Shown here one piece after another: positions 15,774 through 24,387 of a stretch of 64,000 bases of DNA. Where the stretch lies: NCBI RefSeq assembly GCF_022884085.1, contig NZ_JAGGCS010000007.1, positions 216,921 to 280,920 on the forward strand. Reading direction: 5' to 3'. A program made the translations under genes and the position numbers. Source of the stretch: Paenirhizobium cremeum (GTDB lineage: Bacteria; Pseudomonadota; Alphaproteobacteria; Rhizobiales; Rhizobiaceae). The notes under the pieces are model-generated. The model did no database searches, was not told the DNA's origin, and saw only the letters and a list, made by a program, of their open reading frames with translations. Each line of letters starts with the position of its first letter. The stretch's first letter is position 1.

Positions 15774-18548
15774 ATGGTGGAAGACGAGGTCCAGTTCGGC
15801 CCGTTCGTCTTGAGTCCGGGAAAGCGTACGCTGACGCGGGATGGCGATCCCGTTCCGTTGGGAAGCCGTGCGATCGACATTCTGGCTTGCCTGACCGCCA
15901 GCGCAGGGAAATTGCTCACAAACGCAGAGATCATTCGCCACGCCTGGCCCGACACCTTCGTGGACGAAACCAATCTGCGCGTCCATATCTCCGCGATCCG
16001 CAAAGCTCTCGGAGACACCAAACGCGAACCCAGGTATATCAACAATGTCCCCGGTCGCGGCTATACCTTCATCGCTGCGGCAACGCCGCTTGCAAACCCC
16101 GTCTCGAAAATGGAGGTCCGGAAACCGGCTCCGCCGACACCTGCGGAACGCCGTATCAACGCCAGGGTCTTCGGGCGCAGCCAGGTGGTGGAGGCACTGT
16201 CCGAGCGTTTGCTCAACGTGCGGCTTCTGACCATCGTTGGGCCCGGCGGCATCGGGAAGTCCACCGTGGCGCGTGCCGTGCTGGGACGATCGTCCACGGA
16301 AGTCGTTTGGGTGGATCTCGCCGAATTGAGCTCGGGCGAACTCATCTCGACCGAAGTGGCGTCCAAGCTCGACATTCTCTCAAGGTCCGACGACATCGAC
16401 CGGGAGATAGCGGATGTGATGGAGGAGCGCGACATCTGCATCGTGCTCGACAGTTGCGAACATGTCGTCGACGAAGCGGCACTTTTCGTGGAATCCATTC
16501 TTGGGCGCACATCGTCGGCGCGGTTCCTCGCCACAAGCCGGGAACCCTTGAGGGCTTACGGGGAATGGGTACACCGTCTCAGCCCCCTGGAACTGCCTGA
16601 AACCGGAACGTCGGTATCGGAGGCTTCCCTGTCGCCTGCGGTCCAACTTTTCGTGGAGCGCGCGGCCGCGTGCAGGGGCGGTTACCGGCTCGGCGAAGAC
16701 GACGTGGTACACGTTGTGGAACTCTGCCGGCAGCTGGACGGCATCGCGCTCGCCATCGAGCTGGCGGCTGCAAGAATGGACACCATGTCCGTGAAAGCCC
16801 TCTCGACATCCTTGAAGGAGAGTTTCAGGGTTCTCAGCAGAGGCAGGCGAACGGCGTTGCTGCGCCATCAAACGCTGCGGGCAACGCTCGACTGGAGCTA
16901 CTATGTCCTTTCCCCCGTGGAGCAGACGGCTCTCCAGCGATTGTCCGTTTTCCGTGGCTGGTTTACGGCAGATGCCGCCACGGCGGTTCTTGCCGATCCC
17001 GAAGACGTTGTCGAAACCCTGGTTGCGAAGTCGCTCGTTGTCGCCGAAGCCCTGTCGGATACCACCCGGTACCGCCTTCTGGACACGACGCGCCTCTATG
17101 CCGCCGAAAAGCTCATGGAGAGCGGAAGCCATCGCTCGATCATGCTGCGGCTCGCCGAATATCTGTCCAGCCTTTTCGAGAGGGGCGAACAGGAACTCTA
17201 CCTGGCATCGATGGACGATTGGTCCGAGGATTTTTCGCAGCATGTCGCAAGCCTGAGGCTTGCGCTGGAATGGGCGTTCGAGCCCGACGGCGACGAGATG
17301 ACCGGCGTCCGGCTGACTGTCGCAGCCCTGCCGCTGTTCTTCCGTCTTTCGCTTCTCGACGAGTGCTTCATCGCCGTTACCAAGGCGATTGCCTATCTCG
17401 ACGCCCACCCCGATGCCGACGAGCGGCGCCGGATGAAACTCTACGCCGCTTTGGGCTGGCCGCAGATGCGGTCGACCGAGATCCCGGAGAAGGGAATCAA
17501 CGCGTGGACCGAGGCCTTGCGGATCGCGGAACGTCTCGGCGATGTCGACTATCAACTCCGTGCGATATGGGCCATGTGGGTCGATGCAATAAACCGCGCG
17601 CAGCCTCAGTTGGGACTTGAATACTCAAATCAGTTCGCGACCGTTGCGGCGGGTTCCCGCGATCCGGCGGACCGGATCGTTGCGAAGCGCATCCTGGGCG
17701 CGACGCTGCATTGGCTTGGACGACATGCGCAGTCGCGCGAAATCCTGACGCAGATGATCGCCGAATACGACGCTCTGCCGACCAGCCAGACGACCCGGTT
17801 CCAGTTCGATCAGCGGATCACCGCCAGAATCATTCTCGCTCGGGACCATTGGGCTCTGGGCGAGAGCGAACGGGCGCTGTCGGAGGCCCAGGCCTGTGTC
17901 GAACAGGCCATCTCCATCGGACATGAATTGTCCCTGGCCAACGTGCTTGCGGAGGCCGCGTGCCCGCTTGCGCTGCTGCTCGGCAAGATCGACCTTGCCA
18001 GGGACTATATCGCGCTGCTGAAAGACCATACGAAGTCGCTGTCGCTGGATGTCTGGCACTGCTATGCGAGTTGTTTCCAGGCGGAGGTGAAGCTCTGGGA
18101 GGGAAATGCCCCCGGATGCCTGGAGGAGCTTCGGGCCAGCATGGCCATCCTCGACCGCGCCGGCTTCGTCCTGTTCAAGACCTATTTCCAATCGGTCGAA
18201 GCGAAGGCACTGGCGGCGTTGCGCCGTTTCGATGAAGCCGTGGTGAAGATCGAAGAGGCGCTTGCGCATTGCGAGACGTCGGGAGAGCGCTGGTGCAAAC
18301 CGGAATTGCTTCGGATCAAGGGCCATCTGGTTCTTGAGGGTGGCGATCCAGACGGGTCCGCGCTTGCTGACGTTTGGTTCGAGGCAGGCAGGACCGAAGC
18401 GAAAACACAGGGCGCAATCGCATGGGAAAGACGGTTCGACCCGAGCCTCCCGTGGCTGCCGCCGGCTTTTGGCGCCGATGGAGAGAGCGAGATTGTCGAC
18501 TTGCCCGCCGCCGAGCCTAACGCACCCGATCGCCGGGCTCTACACTGA
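15774..18548 (+). CDS. Winged-helix regulator fused to STAND-type NTPase and TPR region
   Basis: A 924-residue multi-domain regulator. Residues 1-104 form an OmpR/PhoB-type winged helix (Trans_reg_C: LGSRAIDILACLTASAGKLLTN, ETNLRVHISAIRKALGD, YINNVPGRGYTF). Residues about 130-420 are an NB-ARC/STAND-like ATPase with P-loop GPGGIGKST (156-164) and Walker B DICIVLDSCEH. The rest is helical, resembling TPR repeats. There is no receiver domain, so activation probably comes from ligand sensing by the TPR part and ATP-dependent assembly, as in MalT/AfsR-type proteins. It sits directly upstream of, and in the same orientation as, genes whose promoters carry tandem TTYAC half-sites, and is the natural candidate to bind them. 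The effector is unknown. Confidence 0.88.
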   Translation: MVEDEVQFGPFVLSPGKRTLTRDGDPVPLGSRAIDILACLTASAGKLLTNAEIIRHAWPDTFVDETNLRVHISAIRKALGDTKREPRYINNVPGRGYTFIAAATPLANPVSKMEVRKPAPPTPAERRINARVFGRSQVVEALSERLLNVRLLTIVGPGGIGKSTVARAVLGRSSTEVVWVDLAELSSGELISTEVASKLDILSRSDDIDREIADVMEERDICIVLDSCEHVVDEAALFVESILGRTSSARFLATSREPLRAYGEWVHRLSPLELPETGTSVSEASLSPAVQLFVERAAACRGGYRLGEDDVVHVVELCRQLDGIALAIELAAARMDTMSVKALSTSLKESFRVLSRGRRTALLRHQTLRATLDWSYYVLSPVEQTALQRLSVFRGWFTADAATAVLADPEDVVETLVAKSLVVAEALSDTTRYRLLDTTRLYAAEKLMESGSHRSIMLRLAEYLSSLFERGEQELYLASMDDWSEDFSQHVASLRLALEWAFEPDGDEMTGVRLTVAALPLFFRLSLLDECFIAVTKAIAYLDAHPDADERRRMKLYAALGWPQMRSTEIPEKGINAWTEALRIAERLGDVDYQLRAIWAMWVDAINRAQPQLGLEYSNQFATVAAGSRDPADRIVAKRILGATLHWLGRHAQSREILTQMIAEYDALPTSQTTRFQFDQRITARIILARDHWALGESERALSEAQACVEQAISIGHELSLANVLAEAACPLALLLGKIDLARDYIALLKDHTKSLSLDVWHCYASCFQAEVKLWEGNAPGCLEELRASMAILDRAGFVLFKTYFQSVEAKALAALRRFDEAVVKIEEALAHCETSGERWCKPELLRIKGHLVLEGGDPDGSALADVWFEAGRTEAKTQGAIAWERRFDPSLPWLPPAFGADGESEIVDLPAAEPNAPDRRALH

Positions 18549-18557
18549 TCGGCCTCC

Positions 18558-18582
18558 TTTACATCGATTTACAACGCCTCAC
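18558..18582 (+). promoter_or_regulatory. Tandem half-sites TTTAC-N5-TTTAC-N5-CTCAC
   Basis: Three YTYAC half-sites with exact 10-bp period, starting at 18558, 18568 and 18578. A -10-like hexamer TATTCT follows at 18606-18611, 28 bp from the start of the last half-site, and the DJ-1-like gene begins at 18633. Direct repeats with one helical turn spacing are the usual target of OmpR-type winged helices. Confidence 0.55.
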
Positions 18583-18632
18583 TGGCTCGCCCACAGCCGC
18601 GCTCATATTCTGTCGGCAACAGAGGCATTGGC

Positions 18633-19109
18633 ATGGCGACCCTTCCCTTCAGAGCACTGATTATATTGGACGGCGAGGATAGAGCGGGTTTCCCCGACAG
18701 GGATCTTGCTCTGGACGTCGCAAGGAGCTGCAATGCCCTCCGGCATTCGGGAGTTGAGGTCGTGTTTGCTTGCGAAGGCGGCGGCTTCCCCGCTGTCGCC
18801 GGCCACATGCGCAAGTTTGCGGAAGAGCCGGAGATCGCAAAATTCCTGGGCGATAAAGCGGCCCGGAGCGACATCGCCGATGCGCTTACCATCGAACAGA
18901 TCGTCGTCGACGACTTCGACTTTGCGGTTTTCTTTCCGGCCGAGCCGACGGACCCCGGTCCCGCGAGAGCGCTGAAACTTCTGTTTCTGGAAGAGGGCAG
19001 GAAAGTCGTGCCTCCGCACGCCTCGCCGGCGCGCCAGATCGGCCGGGGCCTCCTCATCGTTCGCACCGCGACTGCCGGTTTTGACGGGCTCACCTCATTC
19101 TTCGGTTAA
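18633..19109 (+). CDS. DJ-1/PfpI-like protein lacking the nucleophile cysteine
   Basis: A 158-residue soluble protein whose middle (FAEEPEIAKFLGDKA, then VVDDFDFAVFFPAEPTDPG) follows the Hsp31-type DJ-1/PfpI pattern, where VDxxDYDAVFFPGG precedes the nucleophile elbow. At the place where the family has the elbow A-x-C-H-G-P, this protein reads VVPPHASPARQ: the catalytic Cys is absent. If the comparison is right it is a non-enzymatic or redirected paralogue. It is short for the family (usually 220-290) and ends soon after the elbow. Upstream lie TTYAC half-sites and the shared leader block AACAGAGGCATT (18618-18629), also found before the hydrolase gene at 20332. Confidence 0.55.
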   Translation: MATLPFRALIILDGEDRAGFPDRDLALDVARSCNALRHSGVEVVFACEGGGFPAVAGHMRKFAEEPEIAKFLGDKAARSDIADALTIEQIVVDDFDFAVFFPAEPTDPGPARALKLLFLEEGRKVVPPHASPARQIGRGLLIVRTATAGFDGLTSFFG

Positions 19110-19123
19110 GAAGACGAGGCCCT

Positions 19124-19148
19124 TTCGCACCGATTCACAAGCATTCAC
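19124..19148 (+). promoter_or_regulatory. Tandem half-sites TTCGC-N5-TTCAC-N5-TTCAC
   Basis: Three TTYRC half-sites with exact 10-bp period (19124, 19134, 19144), ahead of the Tat-exported MBL gene. A -10-like CAGAAT begins at 19172, again 28 bp from the start of the last half-site, the same geometry as at 18558. Confidence 0.5.
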
Positions 19149-19212
19149 TCGGCCGCAGGCAGGCATGCGCCCAGAATTGACGTGTTCAACCCAATCTGTC
19201 GGAGACATGTCG

Positions 19213-20148
19213 ATGACCAATTTCCACCCGTATGCGATCGATCGAAGGCAATTCCTCTCACTTGCGGCAGGCGCGGCGCTGGCAGGCGTGGCGGGAGTTC
19301 CCGCCTATGCTCAGGCCATGCATCGATTTGACCACGGAGATTTCGATATCTCGGTCTTCAGCGACGGCTTTCTCACGCTCTCAGCCGAGATCCTGCTCCC
19401 TGACGCCACACCCGAGCTTCGCGAACCGATCCTGCAATCCATGGGCGGCGACAAAACGGGCGCGAGGGTCCAGGCAAATGTTCCCTTGATCCGCTACGGC
19501 CGCGACCTGATCCTGATCGACACCGGGGCCGGCGGCAACTTCCAGCCCAGTGCCGGACGCCTCGCAGACAATCTCAGGGCAAACGGGGTCGATCCTGCAT
19601 CGATCACCAAGATCGTGTTCACGCACGCCCATCCCGACCACTCGGGTGCGACAACCGCCGCCGACGGGACGCTCCTCTATCCCAACGCCGAGTACTTCAT
19701 CGGCCAGGCGGAGTGGGATTTCTGGACCGACAAGGACTTCGAAACGCGCCGGCCGGCCGCGCTGCATGGCTTCGCCAAGGGCGCCCGACGAGACCTTTTC
19801 GCCGTCGAGGACCGTATCACGCGGGTGAAGGAAGGAGATCAGATCGTCCCGGGGATGTCCATCGTCGATACGCCCGGCCACACGCCCGGCCATATCTCCA
19901 TCGAACTCGCCGGCCGCGACAACCTCGTTATCACGGGTGACGCCTGCACAAGCGACGTCATCTTCTTTCAGCATCCTCGGTGGCATTTCGGATTCGACAC
20001 CGATGCAGAACTCGCACTCAAAAATCGGCGCGACCTGCTCGACCGCGCCGCAAATGAAAAGCTGAAGCTGCTCGGTTACCACTGGACCTATCCAGGCGTG
20101 GGATACGCCGAAAAAAAGGGCGATGCCTACAGGTTCGTCGCAGCCTGA
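19213..20148 (+). CDS. Tat-exported metallo-beta-lactamase-fold hydrolase
   Basis: A 311-residue secreted enzyme with a twin-arginine leader (DRRQFLSLAAGAALAGVAG ending PAYAQA) and an MBL domain: the zinc motif THAHPDHSG (HxHxDH), the later His in DTPGHTPGHIS and the bridging Asp in VITGDA. The start at 19213 is 8 nt from GGAG; an ATG two codons upstream is too close. Substrate unknown; related proteins are annotated as lactonases, arylsulfatases or glyoxalase-II-like hydrolases. Export by Tat fits metal loading in the cytoplasm. It is followed by a good terminator (20173-20206) and flanked by other small-molecule hydrolases. Confidence 0.9.
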   Translation: MTNFHPYAIDRRQFLSLAAGAALAGVAGVPAYAQAMHRFDHGDFDISVFSDGFLTLSAEILLPDATPELREPILQSMGGDKTGARVQANVPLIRYGRDLILIDTGAGGNFQPSAGRLADNLRANGVDPASITKIVFTHAHPDHSGATTAADGTLLYPNAEYFIGQAEWDFWTDKDFETRRPAALHGFAKGARRDLFAVEDRITRVKEGDQIVPGMSIVDTPGHTPGHISIELAGRDNLVITGDACTSDVIFFQHPRWHFGFDTDAELALKNRRDLLDRAANEKLKLLGYHWTYPGVGYAEKKGDAYRFVAA

Positions 20149-20172
20149 CGACAGTCCGATCGTGTTCCGGAG

Positions 20173-20206
20173 GGGACCGGGCCCGCGCAGCCTGGTCCCT
20201 TTTCTT
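20173..20206 (+). terminator. Rho-independent terminator after the MBL hydrolase gene
   Basis: 9-bp stem (GGGACCGGG / CCTGGTCCC, one G-U pair) with a 9-nt loop, followed by TTTTCTT, located 24 nt after the stop codon at 20148. It separates the MBL gene from the hydrolase gene at 20332, consistent with the latter having its own promoter. Confidence 0.8.
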
Positions 20207-20243
20207 ATGGCGGCACGCCACCCGGAACTTCGATTCTCAGAGA

Positions 20244-20267
20244 TTTACGACGCTTTACTCGCGTTAC
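20244..20267 (+). promoter_or_regulatory. Tandem half-sites TTTAC-N5-TTTAC plus TTAC
   Basis: TTTAC at 20244 and 20254 (10-bp period) and a third TTAC core at 20264 (9-bp step). Downstream, the leader block AACAGAGGCATT (20299-20310) is identical to one before the DJ-1-like gene. The hydrolase gene begins at 20332. Confidence 0.5.
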
Positions 20268-20331
20268 ATCGCCCGCTCCGCCAAGCTTCATCTCGTCGAA
20301 CAGAGGCATTCACCCCGCCAAGGAGACGACC

Positions 20332-21318
20332 ATGAACGCCACCACAATCGCACAGGCTTCGATCATCGCGACCCGGCGCGACATGCTTCTCGGAGGAAGC
20401 GCGGCGCTCGCCGTCGCGGCTCTCCCGAAGATGGCTCCGGCCGCCACCGCAGAAAAAGCAACCGAAAAAGGGAACTCGATCATGTCTTACATCACCACCG
20501 AGGACGGCACCGAAATCTTCTACAAGGACTGGGGCCCGCGCGACGCCCAGCCCATCGTCTTCCATCACGGCTGGCCGCTCTCTGCCGATGACTGGGACAA
20601 CCAGATGATGTTTTTCCTCGGTCAGGGCTTTCGGGTCATCGCCCATGACCGCCGCGGCCATGGCCGCTCCACCCAGACCGACACCGGCAACGAGATGGAT
20701 ACCTACGCCGCCGACGTCGCGGCGCTCGCCGAAAAGCTCGACCTCAAGGGGGCCATCCATGTGGGTCACTCGACGGGTGGCGGCGAAGTCGTCCATTACG
20801 TCGCCCGCTCCAAACCGGGCCGCGTGTCCAAGGCCGTCATCATCGGCGCCGTCCCGCCGATCATGGTCAAGTCCGAAAAGAACCCCGGCGGGTTGCCGAT
20901 CGAGGTTTTCGACGGCTTCCGCGCTGCGCTGGTCGCCAACCGCGCCCAATTCTTCCGCGACGTGCCGGCGGGCCCGTTCTACGGCTTCAACCGTCCGGGC
21001 GCCCAGGTCTCCGAGGGCGTGATCCAGAACTGGTGGCGGCAGGGCATGATGGGCGGCGCCAAGGCGCACTACGATTGCATCAAGGCCTTCTCGGAAACCG
21101 ACTTCACCGAAGACCTCAGGAAGATCGATCTTCCGGTGCTGGTGATGCACGGCGACGACGACCAGATTGTGCCTTACGCCGATTCCGCGCCACTGTCGGT
21201 CAAGCTGCTGAAGAACGGCACGCTCAAGACCTATGCGGGCCTGCCCCACGGCATGTGCACGACCCATCCGGACGTCATCAACGCCGACTTGCTGGCGTTC
21301 TTCAAGTCCTCGTCCTGA
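20332..21318 (+). CDS. Tat-leader alpha/beta hydrolase, chloroperoxidase/arylesterase type
   Basis: A 328-residue alpha/beta hydrolase of the cofactor-free haloperoxidase/esterase group. Catalytic elements: oxyanion segment [12 protein letters not shown], nucleophile elbow GHSTGGG (Ser147), acid in HGDDDQIVP (about 275-277) and PHGM (His306). The N-terminus has a twin-arginine leader ([18 protein letters not shown]). An internal ATG at 20482 (residue 51, [10 protein letters not shown]), preceded by AAAGGGA at good spacing, is exactly where leaderless relatives begin, so a cytosolic isoform is possible. It is a close paralogue of the minus-strand gene at 46093-47073. Physiological substrate unknown. 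Confidence 0.9.
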   Translation: MNATTIAQASIIATRRDMLLGGSAALAVAALPKMAPAATAEKATEKGNSIMSYITTEDGTEIFYKDWGPRDAQPIVFHHGWPLSADDWDNQMMFFLGQGFRVIAHDRRGHGRSTQTDTGNEMDTYAADVAALAEKLDLKGAIHVGHSTGGGEVVHYVARSKPGRVSKAVIIGAVPPIMVKSEKNPGGLPIEVFDGFRAALVANRAQFFRDVPAGPFYGFNRPGAQVSEGVIQNWWRQGMMGGAKAHYDCIKAFSETDFTEDLRKIDLPVLVMHGDDDQIVPYADSAPLSVKLLKNGTLKTYAGLPHGMCTTHPDVINADLLAFFKSSS

Positions 21319-21356
21319 GACATCCAGGCCCGGACAGCACGACAAGGAGAATTCCG

Positions 21357-22178
21357 ATGACGAAGACAATCATGCTCATCCACGGAGCCTGGCTGAATGC
21401 GAAGAGCTGGGAAGGCTTCAAGGCCCGCTACGAAGCCAAGGGTTACTCCGTCGTGACCCCGAACTGGCCGTATGACGACGGCGATCCGGCCGATCTGCGG
21501 GCCAATCCGCATCCCATGCTCAAGACGGTCGGCGTGAAGGCGATCGTCGACCACCTCGAAGCCGCGATCCGCAAGCTGCCGGAGCAGCCCATCCTGATGG
21601 GCCACTCTGCCGGCGGGGTCTGGACCCAGATACTGCTCGACCGCGGTCTCGGGGTCGCCGGCGTCGCGATCGATCCGGCGCCGACGACCGGAGTGCGCCT
21701 CGGCATCCATTCGATCGTCTCCGCCCTCCCGGTGCTGGCCTCCTGGGGCAGCTGGAAGCGAACCATGCATATGTCGCGCCGGTTCTTCGGCACGCGCTTC
21801 GCCAATACGCTCCCGAAGGATCGGGTCGACGATTACTACGATCGCTATATCGTGCCGACGGCTGGCAAGGTCTATTGGGACGGCATCCTGACGTCGGTCG
21901 GAAAGATCCGCTGGGACAATCCCGACCGCGCGCCGCTCCTCCTGATCGGCGGCGGCCTCGACCTCATCGCCGATGCAAGCATGACGAGAGCGATCTACGA
22001 CAAGCAGAAGCGCGCGGCGTCTCGCACCGAACTCAAGATATTCGACGACCGTTCGCATTTCACCTGCATCGACGCGGGCTGGGAAGAGGTCGCCGATTTC
22101 GCGCTTGACTGGGCCGAGCGTCATGCGCGGCCCGCTGCGTCCCAGGTGAGCGCCCTCCCCGTCGGCCATGCCGCCTGA
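21357..22178 (+). CDS. Alpha/beta hydrolase
   Basis: A 273-residue alpha/beta hydrolase without a leader: TIMLIHGAWLNAKSWEGF (oxyanion region), nucleophile elbow MGHSAGG, acid probably in GGGLDLIAD and catalytic His in DRSHFTC. AAGGAG precedes the ATG at 21357, 36 nt after the Tat-leader hydrolase gene, so the two are likely co-transcribed. The longer frame opening at 21033 overlaps the previous gene and is rejected. Relatives are annotated as esterases of the AB_hydrolase_6 group; no substrate can be given. Confidence 0.88.
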   Translation: MTKTIMLIHGAWLNAKSWEGFKARYEAKGYSVVTPNWPYDDGDPADLRANPHPMLKTVGVKAIVDHLEAAIRKLPEQPILMGHSAGGVWTQILLDRGLGVAGVAIDPAPTTGVRLGIHSIVSALPVLASWGSWKRTMHMSRRFFGTRFANTLPKDRVDDYYDRYIVPTAGKVYWDGILTSVGKIRWDNPDRAPLLLIGGGLDLIADASMTRAIYDKQKRAASRTELKIFDDRSHFTCIDAGWEEVADFALDWAERHARPAASQVSALPVGHAA

Positions 22179-22245
22179 CGCCCGATGGCGCGACCGAAAA
22201 GTTCACGCGCGGTAAGTCCCTGTCAGCCAATTTAAGGAGATCGCC

Positions 22246-23064
22246 ATGACCAGACCCATTGCCATCGTCACGGGAGCATCCTCCGGCATCGGTTCGGTTT
22301 ACGCCGACCGGCTCGCCGCCCGAGGCCATGACCTCATCATGGTCGCCCGAGACCCTGAACGACTGCGCAACGCCGCCAATAAATTGACTGAGCGTTACGC
22401 AGTCTCCACCACGCCGCTGTCTCTCGACTTGAGCAGGCATAGCGACCTCGACATTCTTCTCAAGCGCATCCGAGAAGAGGAGAATATCGAACTTCTCGTC
22501 AACAGCGCAGGCATCGCGCCGAGCGGCAGTGTCCTGGACTCCAGCGAGGAGGTCCTCGACCAAGTGGTGCATCTGAACGTCAATGTGCTACATGCACTCA
22601 CTGTCGCAGCCGCAAAGACATTCGTCGCCAAAGGCGCGGGAGCGATTATAAACATTGCGTCCGTCGTCGCTCTGATGCCAGAAAGCTTCAATGGAAGCTA
22701 TGCTGCCGGAAAGGCGTTTGTGCTCTCGCTCACACAGGCGCTCGATGCCGAACTTCGGCCCAAGGGCGTCCGCATCCAGGCGGTTATGCCCGGCTTCACC
22801 AAGACTGAGATTTTCAAACGCGCTGGTCTCGACAGCTCCGTTATCCCCGCAGGAATGATGATGGACGCAGGGCAGATGGTCGATGCTGCGCTATCCGGCT
22901 TCGACGCTGGCGAACTCGTCACGATACCATCGCTCGGCAATGAAGGCCTCTGGAAGGCATTCAACGATGCCCGCCACGATTTGGGACCGCATCTCTCCCT
23001 CGACAGGCCAGCCGCCCGGTATCTCGGCTCGACCAACCGCTATGACCTTGTCCCGCCGAACTAA
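22246..23064 (+). CDS. Short-chain dehydrogenase/reductase
   Basis: A 272-residue classical SDR: cofactor motif VTGASSGIG (residues 9-17), NSAG, catalytic Ser in NIASVVAL and SYAAGKA (Tyr-x3-Lys). The Arg after the first strand (MVARDPERL) favours NADP(H). AAGGAG lies 8 nt upstream. It follows the two alpha/beta hydrolases in the same direction with a 67-bp gap and is convergent with the MBL gene at 23183, so it is probably the last gene of the group starting at 20332. Confidence 0.9.
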   Translation: MTRPIAIVTGASSGIGSVYADRLAARGHDLIMVARDPERLRNAANKLTERYAVSTTPLSLDLSRHSDLDILLKRIREEENIELLVNSAGIAPSGSVLDSSEEVLDQVVHLNVNVLHALTVAAAKTFVAKGAGAIINIASVVALMPESFNGSYAAGKAFVLSLTQALDAELRPKGVRIQAVMPGFTKTEIFKRAGLDSSVIPAGMMMDAGQMVDAALSGFDAGELVTIPSLGNEGLWKAFNDARHDLGPHLSLDRPAARYLGSTNRYDLVPPN

Positions 23065-23182
23065 TCGATTTTGAAGTAGGCTCGCCCCTTTGATCGGCAA
23101 TGGCGAATGAAAATGGTCGGGACCGGACAGTCCGCGGCCACAGGCCTTGAGGAAGCACGGCCATCGCGGCGCATACCGGCCG

Positions 23183-24079
23183 CTAACGCGATGGCGCCTC
23201 TCCACGCATAGCCGCCAGTTGAATGCTGTCATGCGAGGCGAATATGCGCACTTCCGAACCGTGATCCCGTTTGAGATCACGCAGTCTCTCGATGTTGTCG
23301 AGGCGGGCATACCGATCGGTGCTCATGATGGCCTGATAGATTTCGATCCCCGTCGGGCAGTACGGATGGACCCCATCGATTTGCCGATCATGCATGAAGC
23401 TGTCTCCTGCATTCAGGAGCCAGCGGTCGCCCGACCTGATCGCGACCCCGGCATGGCCGGTCGTGTGGCCCGGCAGCGGAATCATCAGTATCTCGGGCGG
23501 AAGGCCGTCGAGGTCGCGGACCGACCGAAACCCGAACCACGCTTCACCTTCCGCTTCGTACATTCGCCAATCCGTGACGTCTTTCCACATTGAAGGTCTG
23601 TAGCGCTGCCGAGCGACGAACCCTTTCGCGTTCTCCGCCGCTTTCCGTTCGCCGGTCATGACATGGACCCTCGCTTGCGGAAAATCCGCGATACCGCCCG
23701 CATGGTCGAAATCCAGATGCGTGAGTAAGATGTGTCGCACATCCCGCGCCGAAAAGCCCAGCGCTTCGATCTGACGGATAGCCGTGTCCCCTTCGCGCAG
23801 ACGGGTGTTGAGGATGAGCGGCCATGTCAGCGGCAGTCTTCGCGCCGATGTCCGCATCACGTCCTTCAGTCCATAGCCGGTATCGACAAGGACCAAAAAA
23901 TCCGCGGTCTCGACGAGCAGGCAGTGCGTGCAGATATGTGCGAACAGCCCATTGCTCGTTCCGTCGAACAGGCGCCCTCCGACGGGACAATGCGAGCCGC
24001 AGTTGAGGTGGTGGATGCGCAAGACGAGTTCCCGACATCGTTCTCGAGGGCAGTTTGCGAAGAAGATCACAACCGCCAT
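23183..24079 (-). CDS. Metallo-beta-lactamase-fold hydrolase, AttM/AiiB-like subgroup
   Basis: A cytosolic MBL-fold hydrolase, about 280-298 residues. It begins with LRIHHLNCGSHCPVGGRLFDG, has zinc motif THLDFDHAGG (HxDxDH, the second His of the standard HxHxDH replaced by Asp), the His in PLPGHTTGHAGV and Asp in NAGDSF. The subgroup includes lactone-hydrolysing quorum-quenching enzymes, but membership in that activity class is not proven. Alignment suggests the true start may be a TTG at 24022, just before RIHHLN; the ATG at 24079 adds 19 residues and has only a weak ribosome-binding site. Convergent with the SDR gene, divergent from the MFS gene. Confidence 0.8.
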   Translation of the reverse strand: MAVVIFFANCPRERCRELVLRIHHLNCGSHCPVGGRLFDGTSNGLFAHICTHCLLVETADFLVLVDTGYGLKDVMRTSARRLPLTWPLILNTRLREGDTAIRQIEALGFSARDVRHILLTHLDFDHAGGIADFPQARVHVMTGERKAAENAKGFVARQRYRPSMWKDVTDWRMYEAEGEAWFGFRSVRDLDGLPPEILMIPLPGHTTGHAGVAIRSGDRWLLNAGDSFMHDRQIDGVHPYCPTGIEIYQAIMSTDRYARLDNIERLRDLKRDHGSEVRIFASHDSIQLAAMRGEAPSR

Positions 24080-24387
24080 CGCCGATCAATTGTGCGGATG
24101 GATGCCGCATCGCCTCAGGTCCGTCTTCCTCGAAGGGCTTGACGGACCACTCAGCCCGAATTACCAAATGGCCATCGCGAAAAGCGACCGCTTACCTTGA
24201 TCCGCCAATGGCGCGAGTAAGCAGGTGGACGAATTCTCGTCCATGCGGTCAAGCACACGTCGGACCACATGAAATGTGAGCCGGCCAGCGTCTCCCTGAA
24301 ACCTGCACCCGAGACATCTCGGGCTTCAATGGACGGTTCCGGCCACGCACACCCGCGCGTCGCCGGCTGGCGTCCGGAGCGAACGCT
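24080..24387. other. Divergent promoter region without a gene
   Basis: About 308 bp between the minus-strand MBL gene and the plus-strand MFS gene. Reading frames cross it but none has a start signal or family resemblance. No clear operator or terminator hairpin was found; promoters for both flanking genes must lie here. Confidence 0.4.
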
